Positions 33,482-44,100 of a stretch of DNA of 64,000 nt are shown here, piece after piece. A model generated the notes under the pieces. It was given only the letters and a program-made list of their open reading frames with translations, ran no database searches and was not told where the DNA came from. Positions within the stretch are counted from its first letter, which is position 1. Each line of letters starts with the position of its first letter. A program made the translations under genes and the position numbers. Origin of the DNA: Bacillota bacterium. Its GTDB lineage: Bacteria > Bacillota > Clostridia > Acetivibrionales > JAEZXR01. The stretch is taken from contig JAEZXR010000125.1 in NCBI GenBank assembly GCA_023419605.1, positions 62,001 through 126,000 on the forward strand, written 5' to 3'.

Positions 33482-34897
33482 ATGACAAAAAATCGTAAGT
33501 GGTTGGCTCTGATGTTGTGTCTTGCTTTAATGATGTCGGTACTTACCGGATGTGGCGGAACAACAAAGGAAGCCGGAAAAACGGATGAACAGAAACCGGC
33601 AGCGGAAACCAAAAAGGATGCAACGCCTGCGGGCAAAGCTGAAATTTCCTATATGGCCTGGTACAATAATGAAACAGAGCCGAAGGAGACGCAGAAGACC
33701 TTAGACAAGTTTAATGCCGAGCAGGACAAAGTAACGGTAAAACTAATTTCCGTTGCCTATGCCGATTATGTAACAAAGCTGAATACCATGGCATCGTCAA
33801 ACAGTTTGCCCGATTCGGCCATGATGATGGAATCCCAGGTAATTAAATGGGCTGTAAACGGCAAGCTGGCCGATGTCGGCGATATGTATGACGCAAGCAA
33901 TGCCCCCTTGGATTCCCTTGCATTCAAGTACAAAGGGAAGCCGGTTGCGTACAGCTCTGCGAATGAAGTATTGCTCCTTTATTACAACAAGAAACTCTTC
34001 GATGATGCCAAACTGCCCTATCCTCCTGCCTCTGCCGATAAAGCATGGACCTGGCAGGAATTCGTGGATGTGGCTAAAAAGCTGACGAAGGATAAAGATG
34101 GCAAGACCCCCAACGATGCAGGTTTTGACCCGAAAAATATTGTCACCTATGGCGCAAATTTCAATACCATCTCCTGGATGTGGCCCGTATTGGCAATCTC
34201 CAATGGGGGTGGCCTTGTGAGCCAGGACGGCAAGGAATTATTATTGGGCAAACCGGAGACCATTGAAGCGGCCCAGGCCATTGCCGACCTGAACCTTAAG
34301 CATCATGTGGCGCCTACTCCTGCTACGCTGGCAACCTTCCCAACGCTTGATGTAACACTCCTTTCAGGAAAAGTGGCCATGGCTACAAGCGGCCAGTGGG
34401 AAATCGGAGTTTCTCTGAAAAACTCCCTGAAAGACGGTCTTAAATACGGCGTAGGTGTTCTCCCCAAGATGAAGAAACCTGTAACTCTGAATACAGGCGG
34501 ACCCCAGGTCATATTCAACTCCTCGAAAAACCTTGCGGCTACAAAGGATTTTATCAAATGGTATGTAAAGGAAGAAAACAACTGGAGCTTGATCGAATCC
34601 GGCATCTGGATGCCCATTTCAAAGAAGTGGTATACCGACGAGACCCTTATGAAAAAATGGGTGGAAAACGAGAACCATCCCAAACTGGAAGAGTATAAAC
34701 CGGCGGTTATCGATTATGCAATGAATAATGCGCAGCAGGTACCCTGGTACTTCTTCCCCGGTTATGACAGAATGGACGAGGTCATCGGTCCTGGCATGGA
34801 CCCCGTATGGACCGGCAAAAAGACTGCAAAAGAAGCGATAGAAGGCGATATACTGCCGAAGGTTCAGAAAATCTTTGAAGAAAATAAAATCCAGTAA
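33482..34897 (+). CDS. Extracellular sugar-binding lipoprotein of the second ABC transporter
   Basis: A 471-residue family 1 (MalE/UgpB-like) solute-binding protein. Lipobox LTGC with Cys24 anchors it in the membrane. The mature part opens with EISYMAWYNNETEPKETQKT and contains the usual hinge and ligand blocks (NEVLLLYYNKKLFDDAKLPYPP; LLSGKVAMATSGQWEIG). The C-terminus VLPKMKK...ILPKVQKIFEENK is typical. AAAGGAGGATGTCGTTCTT precedes the ATG; the last part of that leader can form a long stem with GCAGAGAACGG near 33385. It heads an operon with two permeases. Two stable hairpins separate it from the permeases and probably keep its expression higher. Confidence 0.9.
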   Translation: MTKNRKWLALMLCLALMMSVLTGCGGTTKEAGKTDEQKPAAETKKDATPAGKAEISYMAWYNNETEPKETQKTLDKFNAEQDKVTVKLISVAYADYVTKLNTMASSNSLPDSAMMMESQVIKWAVNGKLADVGDMYDASNAPLDSLAFKYKGKPVAYSSANEVLLLYYNKKLFDDAKLPYPPASADKAWTWQEFVDVAKKLTKDKDGKTPNDAGFDPKNIVTYGANFNTISWMWPVLAISNGGGLVSQDGKELLLGKPETIEAAQAIADLNLKHHVAPTPATLATFPTLDVTLLSGKVAMATSGQWEIGVSLKNSLKDGLKYGVGVLPKMKKPVTLNTGGPQVIFNSSKNLAATKDFIKWYVKEENNWSLIESGIWMPISKKWYTDETLMKKWVENENHPKLEEYKPAVIDYAMNNAQQVPWYFFPGYDRMDEVIGPGMDPVWTGKKTAKEAIEGDILPKVQKIFEENKIQ

Positions 34898-34991
34898 TAA
34901 AACAGTAGAATGATAAAAATGCTTTGCCACCGGTAAGTAAAGGAAAATTGAGAAATTTTCATCGGCTTTGGCGGGATGAGCAAACCATGTG

Positions 34992-35023
34992 TTGTTCCCC
35001 TGCTGGAAACAGCAGGGGAACAA
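34992..35023 (+). terminator. Perfect 14-bp hairpin with GAAA tetraloop
   Basis: TTGTTCCCCTGCTG pairs with CAGCAGGGGAACAA around GAAA. There is no T-tract, so it looks like an mRNA-stabilising or attenuating stem between the binding-protein and permease genes. Confidence 0.6.
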
Positions 35024-35060
35024 TCATTTGAACCCTGCACGAGGTAAATCCATGCAGAGC

Positions 35061-35084
35061 TGCAGCCTGTTTGAACAGGCTGCA
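35061..35084 (+). terminator. Second hairpin in the same intergenic region
   Basis: TGCAGCCTGT pairs with ACAGGCTGCA around TTGA, 37 bases after the first hairpin and followed by CCGTTTATAAA. It may act together with the first. Confidence 0.5.
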
Positions 35085-35179
35085 CCGTTTATAAATGAAG
35101 CAGCAGTTTGATTGCAAAAGGGAAGTTTCCGCACACCCGGTAGGGGGAGCGGACCCTTACACTATCTATCAGGAAAGGC

Positions 35180-36079
35180 ATGAAAAAGCTTATGCAAACG
35201 AATCAATCCATAAAAACAAATCTGGTTGCTTACCTGTGCCTTGCTCCGGCACTGTTGGGGTTATTTGCGCTTACCATCGTCCCTTTGTTCGGCGTAATCG
35301 TTATCAGCTTTACCCAATGGACAGGATTGCAGCCCCCCTCCTTTATCGGGATCGAAAACTATGTAAATATATTTACCAAGGACTTTTTCTTTGCAAAATC
35401 CGCACTGGTTACCCTGTATTTTGCATTAGGCGCAGTTATCAGCGGCATTCTGTATTCATTCACCATCGCGATGCTGCTCAACCAGAATATTCCCGGAAGG
35501 GGCTTCTGGCGGTCGGTATTCTTCATACCCTACATTTTACCGGCCATTGCGGCAAATGTAGTATGGCAGTGGTTATATGACGCCAATTTCGGTGTATTTA
35601 ACTTTGTATTAAATACCCTGGGATTTGACAAATCCCTATTTTTACAGGGAGAAGGCTCCGCTGTTCCATCCCTTATCCTTATGACTATCTGGGGATCGGG
35701 GAACTTGATTGTTATCTTCCTGGCCGGACTGCAAAATGTTCCGAAAAACTATCTGGAAGCAGTGGAAATCGATGGGGGAAATGCCTGGCATAAATTTAAG
35801 CATGTGACGTTTCCCATGATGACACCCATTATATTCTTCAATTTTTTGATGAGTACTATAGGAAATTTACAGGTGTTTGTTCCGGCTTTTTCCATTACAC
35901 GCGGGGGACCGAACAATATGACGTTGTTTATCGTCTATCTGATTTACCGGGAGGGTTTTTTGAGAAACAATATGGGATATGCATGTGCTCTTTCGCTGAT
36001 ATTCTTCATATTCATCGCTCTGCTTACGGTAGTAATATTTAAGACTTCGGACAAATGGCTGTTTTATGAAGGGAAGTGA
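35180..36079 (+). CDS. Sugar ABC transporter permease, MalF/UgpA type
   Basis: A 299-residue inner-membrane permease with about six helices, beginning LVAYLCLAPALLGLFALTIV. The EAA loop is NYLEAVEIDGGNAWHKFKHVTFP (from residue 191), the ATPase contact. It ends in IFKTSDKWLFYEGK, usual for this family. ATG 35180 is only one base after AGGAAAGG; ATG 35192 (MQTNQS) is an alternative start with a longer spacer. The stop overlaps the GTGATTGC region of the next gene. It forms a heterodimer with the next permease and uses a shared ATPase not present here. Confidence 0.88.
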   Translation: MKKLMQTNQSIKTNLVAYLCLAPALLGLFALTIVPLFGVIVISFTQWTGLQPPSFIGIENYVNIFTKDFFFAKSALVTLYFALGAVISGILYSFTIAMLLNQNIPGRGFWRSVFFIPYILPAIAANVVWQWLYDANFGVFNFVLNTLGFDKSLFLQGEGSAVPSLILMTIWGSGNLIVIFLAGLQNVPKNYLEAVEIDGGNAWHKFKHVTFPMMTPIIFFNFLMSTIGNLQVFVPAFSITRGGPNNMTLFIVYLIYREGFLRNNMGYACALSLIFFIFIALLTVVIFKTSDKWLFYEGK

Positions 36080-36084
36080 TTGCA

Positions 36085-36972
36085 ATGGCAGAAATTGAAC
36101 GGGTACAGGAGACAACCTCTGCGAGTCGCCGAAAGCTTGCACATAACAATAAAAAAATAATCGATGGCATTATTGCGGTAGCGGTTATTATAAGCGGACT
36201 TATGGTATTGTTCCCGATTTTTTGGATGGCCCGCACCTCCTTTATGTCAAACCTGGAGATCAATACCTACCCTCCAAAGCTATTGCCCGGTAAGTGGATG
36301 TTCAACAACTATCCCGATGCGCTGGGGACATTTACGTTCTGGAAGTATCTTGGTAATACCATGGGGATCATAGTACCGTCGATCTTTGGAGTGATTTTAA
36401 CCTCCAGCATTGCAGCATATGCTTTTGCACGCCTTGAATTCGCTCTTAAGAATTTATGGTTCACCCTTGTCATAGGGAGTATGCTGATGCCGGGAGCGGT
36501 GACCCTTATACCCATCTTCCTTGCCTGGAGCAAGCTTGGCTTTATCAACTCCTATGTACCCCTGATTGTACCGGCATTTTTAGGCGGTGGAGCCTTTAAT
36601 ATATTTCTGATCCGGCAGTTTATGATGACCATTCCCAGAGAAATTGACGAGGCGGCGACCATTGACGGGGCATCCCATATGAAAATTCTCTTTGGGCTCC
36701 TGCTCCCGCTGGTAAAGCCGGTCCTTATTTCCGTGGGGCTGTTTACCTTTATCAATCTATGGAATGATTTGCTGGGTCCGGTCATTTATCTTTCAGAACA
36801 GCATAAGTACACCATCTCCCAGGGATTGGCCACCTTCAAGGGAGGCTTTGGGACCAACTGGAAATTATTGATGGCAGCCTCGTGCATGTCGGTGACACCG
36901 GCAGTACTGCTGTATTTTATCGGGCAAAAGTATTTTATAGAAGGAATTGTCATGACAGGCCTAAAATCCTGA
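36085..36972 (+). CDS. Sugar ABC transporter permease, MalG/UgpE type
   Basis: A 295-residue permease with six helices, the first at about residues 25-50 (IIDGIIAVAVIISGLMVLFP). The EAA loop is REIDEAATIDGASHMKILFGLLLP, and the protein ends KYFIEGIVMTGLKS, a typical MalG-type terminus. A GTG at 36076 is in frame and overlaps the upstream stop, but GGGAAG at 36071-36076 lies 8 bases from the ATG at 36085, so that start is preferred. No terminator is apparent before the RNA element at 37101 and the kinase gene. Confidence 0.88.
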   Translation: MAEIERVQETTSASRRKLAHNNKKIIDGIIAVAVIISGLMVLFPIFWMARTSFMSNLEINTYPPKLLPGKWMFNNYPDALGTFTFWKYLGNTMGIIVPSIFGVILTSSIAAYAFARLEFALKNLWFTLVIGSMLMPGAVTLIPIFLAWSKLGFINSYVPLIVPAFLGGGAFNIFLIRQFMMTIPREIDEAATIDGASHMKILFGLLLPLVKPVLISVGLFTFINLWNDLLGPVIYLSEQHKYTISQGLATFKGGFGTNWKLLMAASCMSVTPAVLLYFIGQKYFIEGIVMTGLKS

Positions 36973-37100
36973 TACGAGAACAGAAGTCCGCGTTCCAGCC
37001 ATGGAGTAAGGAGAACCGGAAAATCCCAAAGGTATCAAAAAATTGCTGTCCGGTAGAAATATGTCATTCGCTGTGGTACAATTAACCATATCATTTAATT

Positions 37101-37200
37101 TATACAATTCGGGTAGAGCTTAGCTGATTCGTGCCTCATAAAGCCCCGGAACCGTTGACTGTAGGATGCTCAAATCAGCAGTTACCCATCCGATTGCATA
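37101..37200 (+). ncRNA. Conserved structured leader element, copy B
   Basis: Outer stem TATACAAT (37101-37108) pairs with ATTGCATA (37193-37200, one mismatch). A second helix GGGTA/TACCC is clear here. Inner stem GCTGATT (37123-37129) pairs with AATCAGC (37173-37179). The hairpin is closed by CAT/ATG. AATCAGCAGTTACC is identical to copy A. The kinase ribosome site AAGGAG (37211-37216) starts 11 nt after the element. Confidence 0.6.
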
Positions 37201-37222
37201 TAAATGCCTGAAGGAGTATAGG

Positions 37223-39040
37223 ATGCTTAAACTTCTAATTCGACTGGATAAGGCTTCTATTAGGGTAATTCGGACCTTAAGCGTAAAAGCAAGGTTCTTC
37301 TTTATGGTGGTGATCATATCGGTAAGCCCTATTCTTGTGATCGGCATTATTTCGTATACAAAATCCGATAAGGATATTATCTCCAAAATCAGTGTGTACT
37401 CCATGCAGCTGGTCAGGCAGCTCAGCCTCACCATCAATTCCAAGCTGCTGAGCTGGGAGCAGTATGGAAATATCATCGCAAGCTCTGATGATGTACAGAC
37501 GATCCTCCGGGACTATGAAGAGATGAACGAGGCCGACCGGTATTTGGCAAACAGGGCTCTTGTTAAAATTATGAGAGAGGCGCTAAAGGTAGCTCTGGAT
37601 GTGCATGAACCCGATATTATCACTGCGGATGGCGGGGTCATTTCACCTATGAGCTATTTGTATTTGAATACGAGTCCCTTTATCAATAATATGGTGGGGG
37701 CGGATAAGATCAAGGAGATGACAAAAGCTGCCGATGGAAGCTATGTTTGGTTTACAGGCGATATCGCCCAAAACGGCTATAAGGGATTGATTGTGCTGTC
37801 CCGGAGTATAAAGGACATGAGTACATTCCAAAAATCTCTGGGATATTTGATGATGAGAGTGGATACCAACTATCTGTATGGTTTGTATGCGAACATCGAC
37901 CTTGGCAGCGGCAGTGAGATTTACCTCGTAGATGCGGATTACATGGTGGTGTTGAGCGGCGACCAGGAAGACATAGGGACAAAATTTTCTCAGGAAATCA
38001 GTGCAAGCATCCGGACAAAATTCGGTGAAGGGCATAAGGAGGGAACCTTCAAAAGCCCGGACCGGAAATATCTGATTACTTTTTCCTCCGTGCCTGTATC
38101 GGGGTGGACCGTGGTGGCCTTAATCCCCAACACCTATTTGAACAGCCTTTCTCATGACATCAGAAGTCTGGTGATTGTAGTAGGAATCATCTGCCTGGGT
38201 GTATCCTTGCTGATTTTTATTCTTATTTACCGGAGTATCACTGAACCTCTGGGTAATTTGATTAAATCCATGCGGGCAGTAAAAAAAGGGCAGTTGAAGT
38301 GGCGTACCATAGAAGAGGATGAGCGGGATGAAGTGGGAGAGGTTACCGTAAGCTATAACAAAATGATTGGAGAATTGGACCAGCATATCGAGCACATCAA
38401 GGTGCAGGAAAAACAAAAGGCTCAAGCCGAGTTCCGTGCTCTCCAGGCACAAATCAATCCCCATTTTATTGCCAATACCCTAAATAATGTCGCCTGGATG
38501 GCGAAAATGCAAAAAGCGGACAACATCGAAACTGTGGCAACTTCGCTGATTCACCTTTTGAACTCAAGCATGGGCAGGGGAGAGGACATCATTACCATTG
38601 GGGAAGAACTGGAGAACATCCGGAGCTATGTCCGCATACAGGAATTCAAATATTTCAGGAAAATCCATGTGAACTTTGATATGGATGAGGAGATCTTAAA
38701 GTTTAAGATTCTCCGGTTTATTCTGCAGCCCATCATAGAAAATGCCATTATCCACGGAATCGGTCCTAAACAGGAAAACGGGGCTATTTATTTAAAAGGG
38801 TATGCAGACTGTGGAGATCTCACTCTTACAGTCACCGATACGGGGGTGGGCATGGATAACGATGAGATCGACAGTCTTCTCGGTGGTGAAAACGAATCAA
38901 AGGATCGGTTCAGCAGTATCGGCATCAAAAATGTAAATGAAAGAATAAAGCTTTCCTATGGGGAAAAATACGGATTGCTTATCAAAAGCGAAAAGGATCT
39001 GTTTACCTTGGTAGAAATCAAGCTGCCAGTGATTTTGTGA
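37223..39040 (+). CDS. YesM-type sensor histidine kinase, second system
   Basis: A 605-residue membrane kinase. A first helix lies at about residues 28-50 (ARFFFMVVIISVSPILVIGI), followed by an extracellular sensor of about 250 residues with Cache features (GSEIYLVDADYMVVLSG; GWTVVALIPNTYLN), a second helix near 308-332, HAMP, the dimerisation block with H414 in INPHFIANTLNN (most relatives have INPHFLYNTL), and an HATPase domain (IIENAIIHGI; TDTGVGM). The frame opens at 37166, but that part overlaps the leader RNA; AAGGAG at 37211-37216 fits ATG 37223. It lies 16 bases ahead of its regulator. Placement directly downstream of a sugar transporter suggests that transporter as the target. Confidence 0.9.
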   Translation: MLKLLIRLDKASIRVIRTLSVKARFFFMVVIISVSPILVIGIISYTKSDKDIISKISVYSMQLVRQLSLTINSKLLSWEQYGNIIASSDDVQTILRDYEEMNEADRYLANRALVKIMREALKVALDVHEPDIITADGGVISPMSYLYLNTSPFINNMVGADKIKEMTKAADGSYVWFTGDIAQNGYKGLIVLSRSIKDMSTFQKSLGYLMMRVDTNYLYGLYANIDLGSGSEIYLVDADYMVVLSGDQEDIGTKFSQEISASIRTKFGEGHKEGTFKSPDRKYLITFSSVPVSGWTVVALIPNTYLNSLSHDIRSLVIVVGIICLGVSLLIFILIYRSITEPLGNLIKSMRAVKKGQLKWRTIEEDERDEVGEVTVSYNKMIGELDQHIEHIKVQEKQKAQAEFRALQAQINPHFIANTLNNVAWMAKMQKADNIETVATSLIHLLNSSMGRGEDIITIGEELENIRSYVRIQEFKYFRKIHVNFDMDEEILKFKILRFILQPIIENAIIHGIGPKQENGAIYLKGYADCGDLTLTVTDTGVGMDNDEIDSLLGGENESKDRFSSIGIKNVNERIKLSYGEKYGLLIKSEKDLFTLVEIKLPVIL

Positions 39041-39056
39041 TCGAGGTGTATAACCA

Positions 39057-40715
39057 ATGATTAAAGTTCTGATTGTTGATGATGAAACCATTGCACGAAT
39101 CAATCTCCGGTCCCTCATAAACTGGGAAAAGGAAGGCTGTATCATCTGCGGAGAGTCGGAGAATGGGCCGGATGCATTAAAAAAAATCGAAGCATTGGGT
39201 CCGGATATCGTCTTTACGGATATGAACATGCCGGGAATGAGCGGAATTGAATTTATTAAGGAAATACGCAGGATTTCGCCTGCTGTCAAAATCGTTGCCT
39301 TCAGCGCCTTTGACAGCTTTGAATACGTCCGCCAAAGCCTTAAGGAGGGCGCTTTGGATTACCTGGTGAAGCACAAGCTGGATGCCTCTTCTCTTCTTTC
39401 TATTCTGAATACGATTAAAGACAGTATAAAAAAGGAATCCATGGAGCGGCAGAGAATAAACCGGATGATGGAGATGGCGACTTCGGGGAAAGCGCTGATT
39501 CAGAAAAACGTTCTTATGAATCTGCTTAACGGTTATATTCAGGGGAATTTTGAAGCCATCATGCGAGAGTATGATCTTTGTCTGGAAGATAAAAACCTTA
39601 TTGTCGCTGCAGCCAGAATCGATAACTATTATCAGTTGAAGGGCAAGTTTTCCGATCGGGAATTTGCAGGCTTCCTGGAAGCGATCAATAGCGTCCTGGA
39701 AAATGCCTGTTCGGAAAATGGGAAAACCGTGCATGTACAAATGGAGGATGGACGGTTTGTATTTATCATGTCCTTTGCCGGAACTGCCGGTGAAGCGCAG
39801 ATCAACGCCAAGGCGGTAAACAGTATTTGCAATATCGAAGGTGCCGTTAAGCGGTTTCTTAATATCCGAATGAGTTTTGGCCTCAGCAGCATTTGTCCCA
39901 CTTTTTCAAAGATTAAGGATTTCTACGGTGAAGCCTGTACAGTCCTTGAAAACGGCTATTATAAAGGCAGCAATTATATTGTTCAAAAGAATGAGCTGGT
40001 GAACAGGGCGAAAGGGCAGGTTTTTGCAGGGCTGAGTGTAGCCCAGGAAAAAAATTTAATTTCCTGCATCCGGGAAGTAAAAAAAGAAAGCACGGTGGAA
40101 GCCGTTGAGGAGATATTCTCTACCCTGAGGGAGAACAAAGCTTCCTATGAGCATGTCAAAATGGTGAGCATCGATTTGGTAAATCTGTTGAATCGAATGG
40201 GAAAGGAATTCGGGCTGGATTTGAATACGGTGTATCTAAACAGCACCGGGCTCTATGAGGAAATTAAAAAGTACGATTCGATGGAGGAGTTGCAGCAGTG
40301 GTTCAAGATGCTCTTCAGTTCGCTTCTGGGAGTATTGGAAATCAGCAGTATCCATGCCGGACACTCTCCGGTGATCAAAAAGGCCATTGAATTTATTTTA
40401 AATCATTACCATAAGAACATATCTTTATCCGATGTATCGGAGTATGTGAGAGTATCGCCTCCCTATTTAAGCAAGCTTTTTCGGGAAGAATGCAAAAAAG
40501 GCTTCGTAAGCTACCTGAACCATGTGAGGATCGAGCGGGCGAAAAAAATGCTGGAGGAAGGGGTGGAGCTGAAGGATCTGGCGCAGAAGCTGGGTTTCAA
40601 TAGTTATACCTATTTTTTTACGGTATTTAAAGAAAATACAGGCGTGACGCCGCAGCAGTACGAAAAGGCGGTCATTGCCCGGAAAAAGCCGGGAACAAGC
40701 AGTGCCGGGCAGTAA
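39057..40715 (+). CDS. YesN-type response regulator, second system
   Basis: A 552-residue regulator with an N-terminal receiver (LIVDDETIARINLRSL; phospho-acceptor D55 in FTDMNMPGMSG; lysine in YLVKHKLDASSL), a long central region and a C-terminal AraC domain (SLSDVSEYVRVSPPYLSKLFREE; DLAQKLGFNSYTYFFTVFKE). GAGGTG precedes the ATG. It is co-transcribed with the kinase. Its likely sites are the direct repeats at 33315-33353 ahead of the second transporter; the secreted hydrolases further downstream are possible additional targets. Confidence 0.9.
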   Translation: MIKVLIVDDETIARINLRSLINWEKEGCIICGESENGPDALKKIEALGPDIVFTDMNMPGMSGIEFIKEIRRISPAVKIVAFSAFDSFEYVRQSLKEGALDYLVKHKLDASSLLSILNTIKDSIKKESMERQRINRMMEMATSGKALIQKNVLMNLLNGYIQGNFEAIMREYDLCLEDKNLIVAAARIDNYYQLKGKFSDREFAGFLEAINSVLENACSENGKTVHVQMEDGRFVFIMSFAGTAGEAQINAKAVNSICNIEGAVKRFLNIRMSFGLSSICPTFSKIKDFYGEACTVLENGYYKGSNYIVQKNELVNRAKGQVFAGLSVAQEKNLISCIREVKKESTVEAVEEIFSTLRENKASYEHVKMVSIDLVNLLNRMGKEFGLDLNTVYLNSTGLYEEIKKYDSMEELQQWFKMLFSSLLGVLEISSIHAGHSPVIKKAIEFILNHYHKNISLSDVSEYVRVSPPYLSKLFREECKKGFVSYLNHVRIERAKKMLEEGVELKDLAQKLGFNSYTYFFTVFKENTGVTPQQYEKAVIARKKPGTSSAGQ

Positions 40716-40905
40716 AAGACAATAAAATTCATATCCTATGTTAAAAAATTATAATAAAATATTAAAAAATTTAAATATCCTTCCCATCAATTAATGATAC
40801 TATCTAGGTATTCGTTCACCATTTTATTCCATAAGATGCATAAATTCCTTTATTTTATATTCATAGAAATTCTTGAAGCCGTAGTTTAATGTAATTAACT
40901 TTTGA

Positions 40906-40933
40906 TGAAACCACAATCGCGATTGTGGTTTCA
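40906..40933. terminator. Perfect 28-bp palindrome after the second regulator gene
   Basis: TGAAACCACAATCG is followed directly by its reverse complement. As RNA it gives a 12-bp stem with a tetraloop, then a U-rich stretch (AAATTTATTTTATT), so a terminator is likely, though an operator is possible. The remainder of 40716-41170 is very AT-rich up to this site, and then holds a short fossil-like frame (LLQQYLQMDKSPLVDLEVIR, stop near 41061) with no identified family. Confidence 0.55.
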
Positions 40934-41170
40934 CCAAATTTATTTTATTCCGCAGGCTTTTTGTTTTTGTAACGGGATCAACGGGCTTTTGCAGCAGTAT
41001 TTGCAGATGGACAAATCGCCGCTGGTTGATTTGGAGGTGATACGGCTATCTGAAATTTGAACATGTAAATGCATGAGGAGGGGGTGGGAACCACGAGATG
41101 GTTATCTTGATTTTATCAAGCGTTAAAGATTATTCAGCTCTATGCAGCGAAGTGAAAGGAGAGAAAAAGG

Positions 41171-44100
41171 ATGGTAAAGTGTTTAAAGTGTATAATCCGG
41201 AAAGCCGGTAAATCGTTTCTCATGCCGGTTTTGATGCTTTTGGTAGTGATGGCAGGCGTGCTTGCAGTCCCGCAGCTTGCAGCTGCCTATAGCTTGTCCA
41301 ACAGCTATTTCAATGTGACTACCGGCTCCTATGGTGAGATATCCTCGATAAAGCTGGTGGGCGATGCTTTCCCTACGGAATATGTAATGAATGCGTCCAA
41401 CAGTCCCAAGCAAAATACTGCAGGACATCAATGGCTGGGAGAGCTGATGTTTGAGTATAGGGTGGGTACGGGTGCATGGACCAAGGCTACGACAAATCAG
41501 TCGGGAGATGCCAGAGTACAAAGCCAGAGCGGAAACAAAGTAACCGTAACCTATCAGAATTCAGCCAATGCCAACGGCATCAAGAACTTCCAGCTTACAG
41601 AGACCTATTCTCTGGTGGATGACCGTTTGCGCTGGGAGATCAATCTGAAGAACACAGGCAGCCAGGATATAGAATTCGGAGATGTGGGCCTTCCCCTGCC
41701 GTTTAATGAACGGTGGCCGGGCGGCGAAGCCATCTATGAAACAAGAGCTGTAAGCCATTCGAATGTAGCAAACAGCAACTCCTATGTTTATGCGACAAGA
41801 CCCAGCGGGATCGGTTCCTTCCTGTTGATGACGCCGGACACAAGTACCGGAGCGGGTTTTGAATACAAGGACCACTGGAGGACACAGGAGCGTGCCGCCA
41901 ATGAAGCGGCATGGTGCCAGGACCAGGCCGACTGGCCCGAGGGGCTGAATGTGTTTTATATCCACTCCAACAGGATTAAGAGCACCGGCAGGGGGTACCT
42001 ACCCAATACAAGCCTCATTTTAAAGCCCGGGGAGGAAAAGCTATATGCCTTTGATTTTTCCAAGGTGGCCGATCAGAATGCCATGAAGGAAAGACTATAC
42101 TCCCTGGGGCTTATCGATGTAAATGTAGTACCCGGAATGATAGTGCCTACAAACCAGACCGCGAAGGTAGACCTGCATACATCTAAAAATATTACCTCCG
42201 TTACAGCTCAATATCCTTCCGAAACCACCATTACATACCTGAACACTGTTGCAACCAATCACAAAATATATTCCTTATCAATGAAGCACCTTGGACAGAA
42301 CAATATTACCGTAACCTATGGAAACGGAGAAAAAACAGTTTTGCAGTTCTATGCGGCAGAGCCTGTAGATGCTGCCCTTCAAAGACATGCCACCTTCATG
42401 GTCAATAATACCCAATGGAATACGAGCGACTTCAGGAACAAGGCTTTCGACGACTGGATGATGGACTCAAAGGCAAAAAGAAACTCCTTCAGCGGATACT
42501 GGGGCTGGGGAGATGACTGGGGCTATACCCACGCTGAGTTTCTGGCGGAAAAGAATGTACTGGTGCCGGTGGCATCCGAAATACAGTCCGTGGACAATTA
42601 CCTGGAAACAACCATCTGGAATACATTAATGAAGCAGCACCAGACGGATTATTATATTCATGACTTCCTGATGTATTCGCCGGGGGATGTGAGCGGAGAA
42701 TGCAAAAATCCTGCATGCGGAAATAACACACCCATGGGAAGGGGCTATGCCTATCCGCACATTTACAATACCTTCTTCAGCATGTATAAGATTGCCAAGC
42801 TGCATCCCGAAGCCATTACCTACAAGAACCCCGCAAAGACATACCTTTACAGGGCATACAGGATCATGAAAACCCTGTATGACGGTTCGGTAGCCTATAA
42901 CTGGAACACCGGGCTCATGGGCGAGATGTCAACGCCTCAAATCATACAGGCTCTGAGAGATGAAGGATATACTGCCGAGGCCAATGATCTGACCTCGAAG
43001 ATGACGACTAAGTATAACAATTTTAAAAATACCACCTATCCCTACGGTTCGGAATACAGCTATGACAACACCGGGGAAGAGGCCGTATATACCCTCGCAA
43101 AGATGAACAACAACACCACCATGATGTCCAAGATCAATGCCAAGACAAGGGCATGCCGGGGAACAGCGCCTCTATGGTACTATTATGCAAATCCTACCAC
43201 CATCTGCGGTGAAAACTGGTGGCAGTTCCAGTATACGATGGCTTTGGCAGGGTACTGTATGGATGACTGGATGATGAACTACTCCAGTACTCCGGAGACG
43301 GATGCACGCCTGAACTATGCTGCAAAGGTAGGCTTGATCAGCACCATCAATTCCGGACAAATCGATTCCGATGCCGCAAACATCGGTGCCGTATCGTGGA
43401 CCTACCAGGCGGAAAAAGGAAATCTTGGCGGACAGGGAGTTGGCGGCGGTGCCCTCCACAACGGATGGCGGCAGATGTCGGGAGAAGCCGACTTGGGGCT
43501 GTGGGGTGTATTGAAGATTCTGAGCGCAGATGTAGCAAACGACCCCATATTCGGTTTGACCGGATATGGCTGCGATGTCACCCAAAACGGTTCAAACTAT
43601 GTCGTTACGCCTAAAGACGGTCTCTTCAAGCGTCTGAATATGGTCAGCCTCAGAATGTCAATGGAGCTTGAACAGGACGAGTACACAGCAGCTACGGTAG
43701 CCAGCGATAAAAAGTCTTTGGAGTTCACGCTGAAGAACAAGAAATCTTCTGCCCATACCACCAGGGTCTTTGTCAAAGGCATGGCGGCAGGAACCTATGA
43801 CGTTCTTCTGAATAATACAAAGGTTGGCTCCATCACTGCTGCAGCGGGACAGAAGTCCACCATAAGCCTTAACATAGGAACGGCGGCTACCTATAATGTC
43901 AAGATAACGGCCACATCCAGCCAGCCTTCCGACACGAACGTAGCCCTTCAAGCTGTACCGTCTACCTCCTTTTGCTCGTCATGGGAAACCATTGCCGCAC
44001 TGAATGACGGCTATGACCCTGCAAACTCCAATGACAAGAGCCATGGAGCTTATGGCAACTGGGACAATCCGGGAACCACCCAGTGGGTACAGTATGACTT

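Noticed and set aside
35095..35580. Plus-strand frame of 161 codons
   Set aside because: Most of it overlaps the permease gene in another frame and the product is not protein-like.
37083..37108. Copy of the 40-base activator box upstream of the second kinase
   Set aside because: Only TCATTTA is shared and no TATAAT lies 19 bases after it.
39177..39740. Minus-strand frame of 187 codons
   Set aside because: It is antisense to the receiver and linker region of the second response regulator, which is a clear gene.
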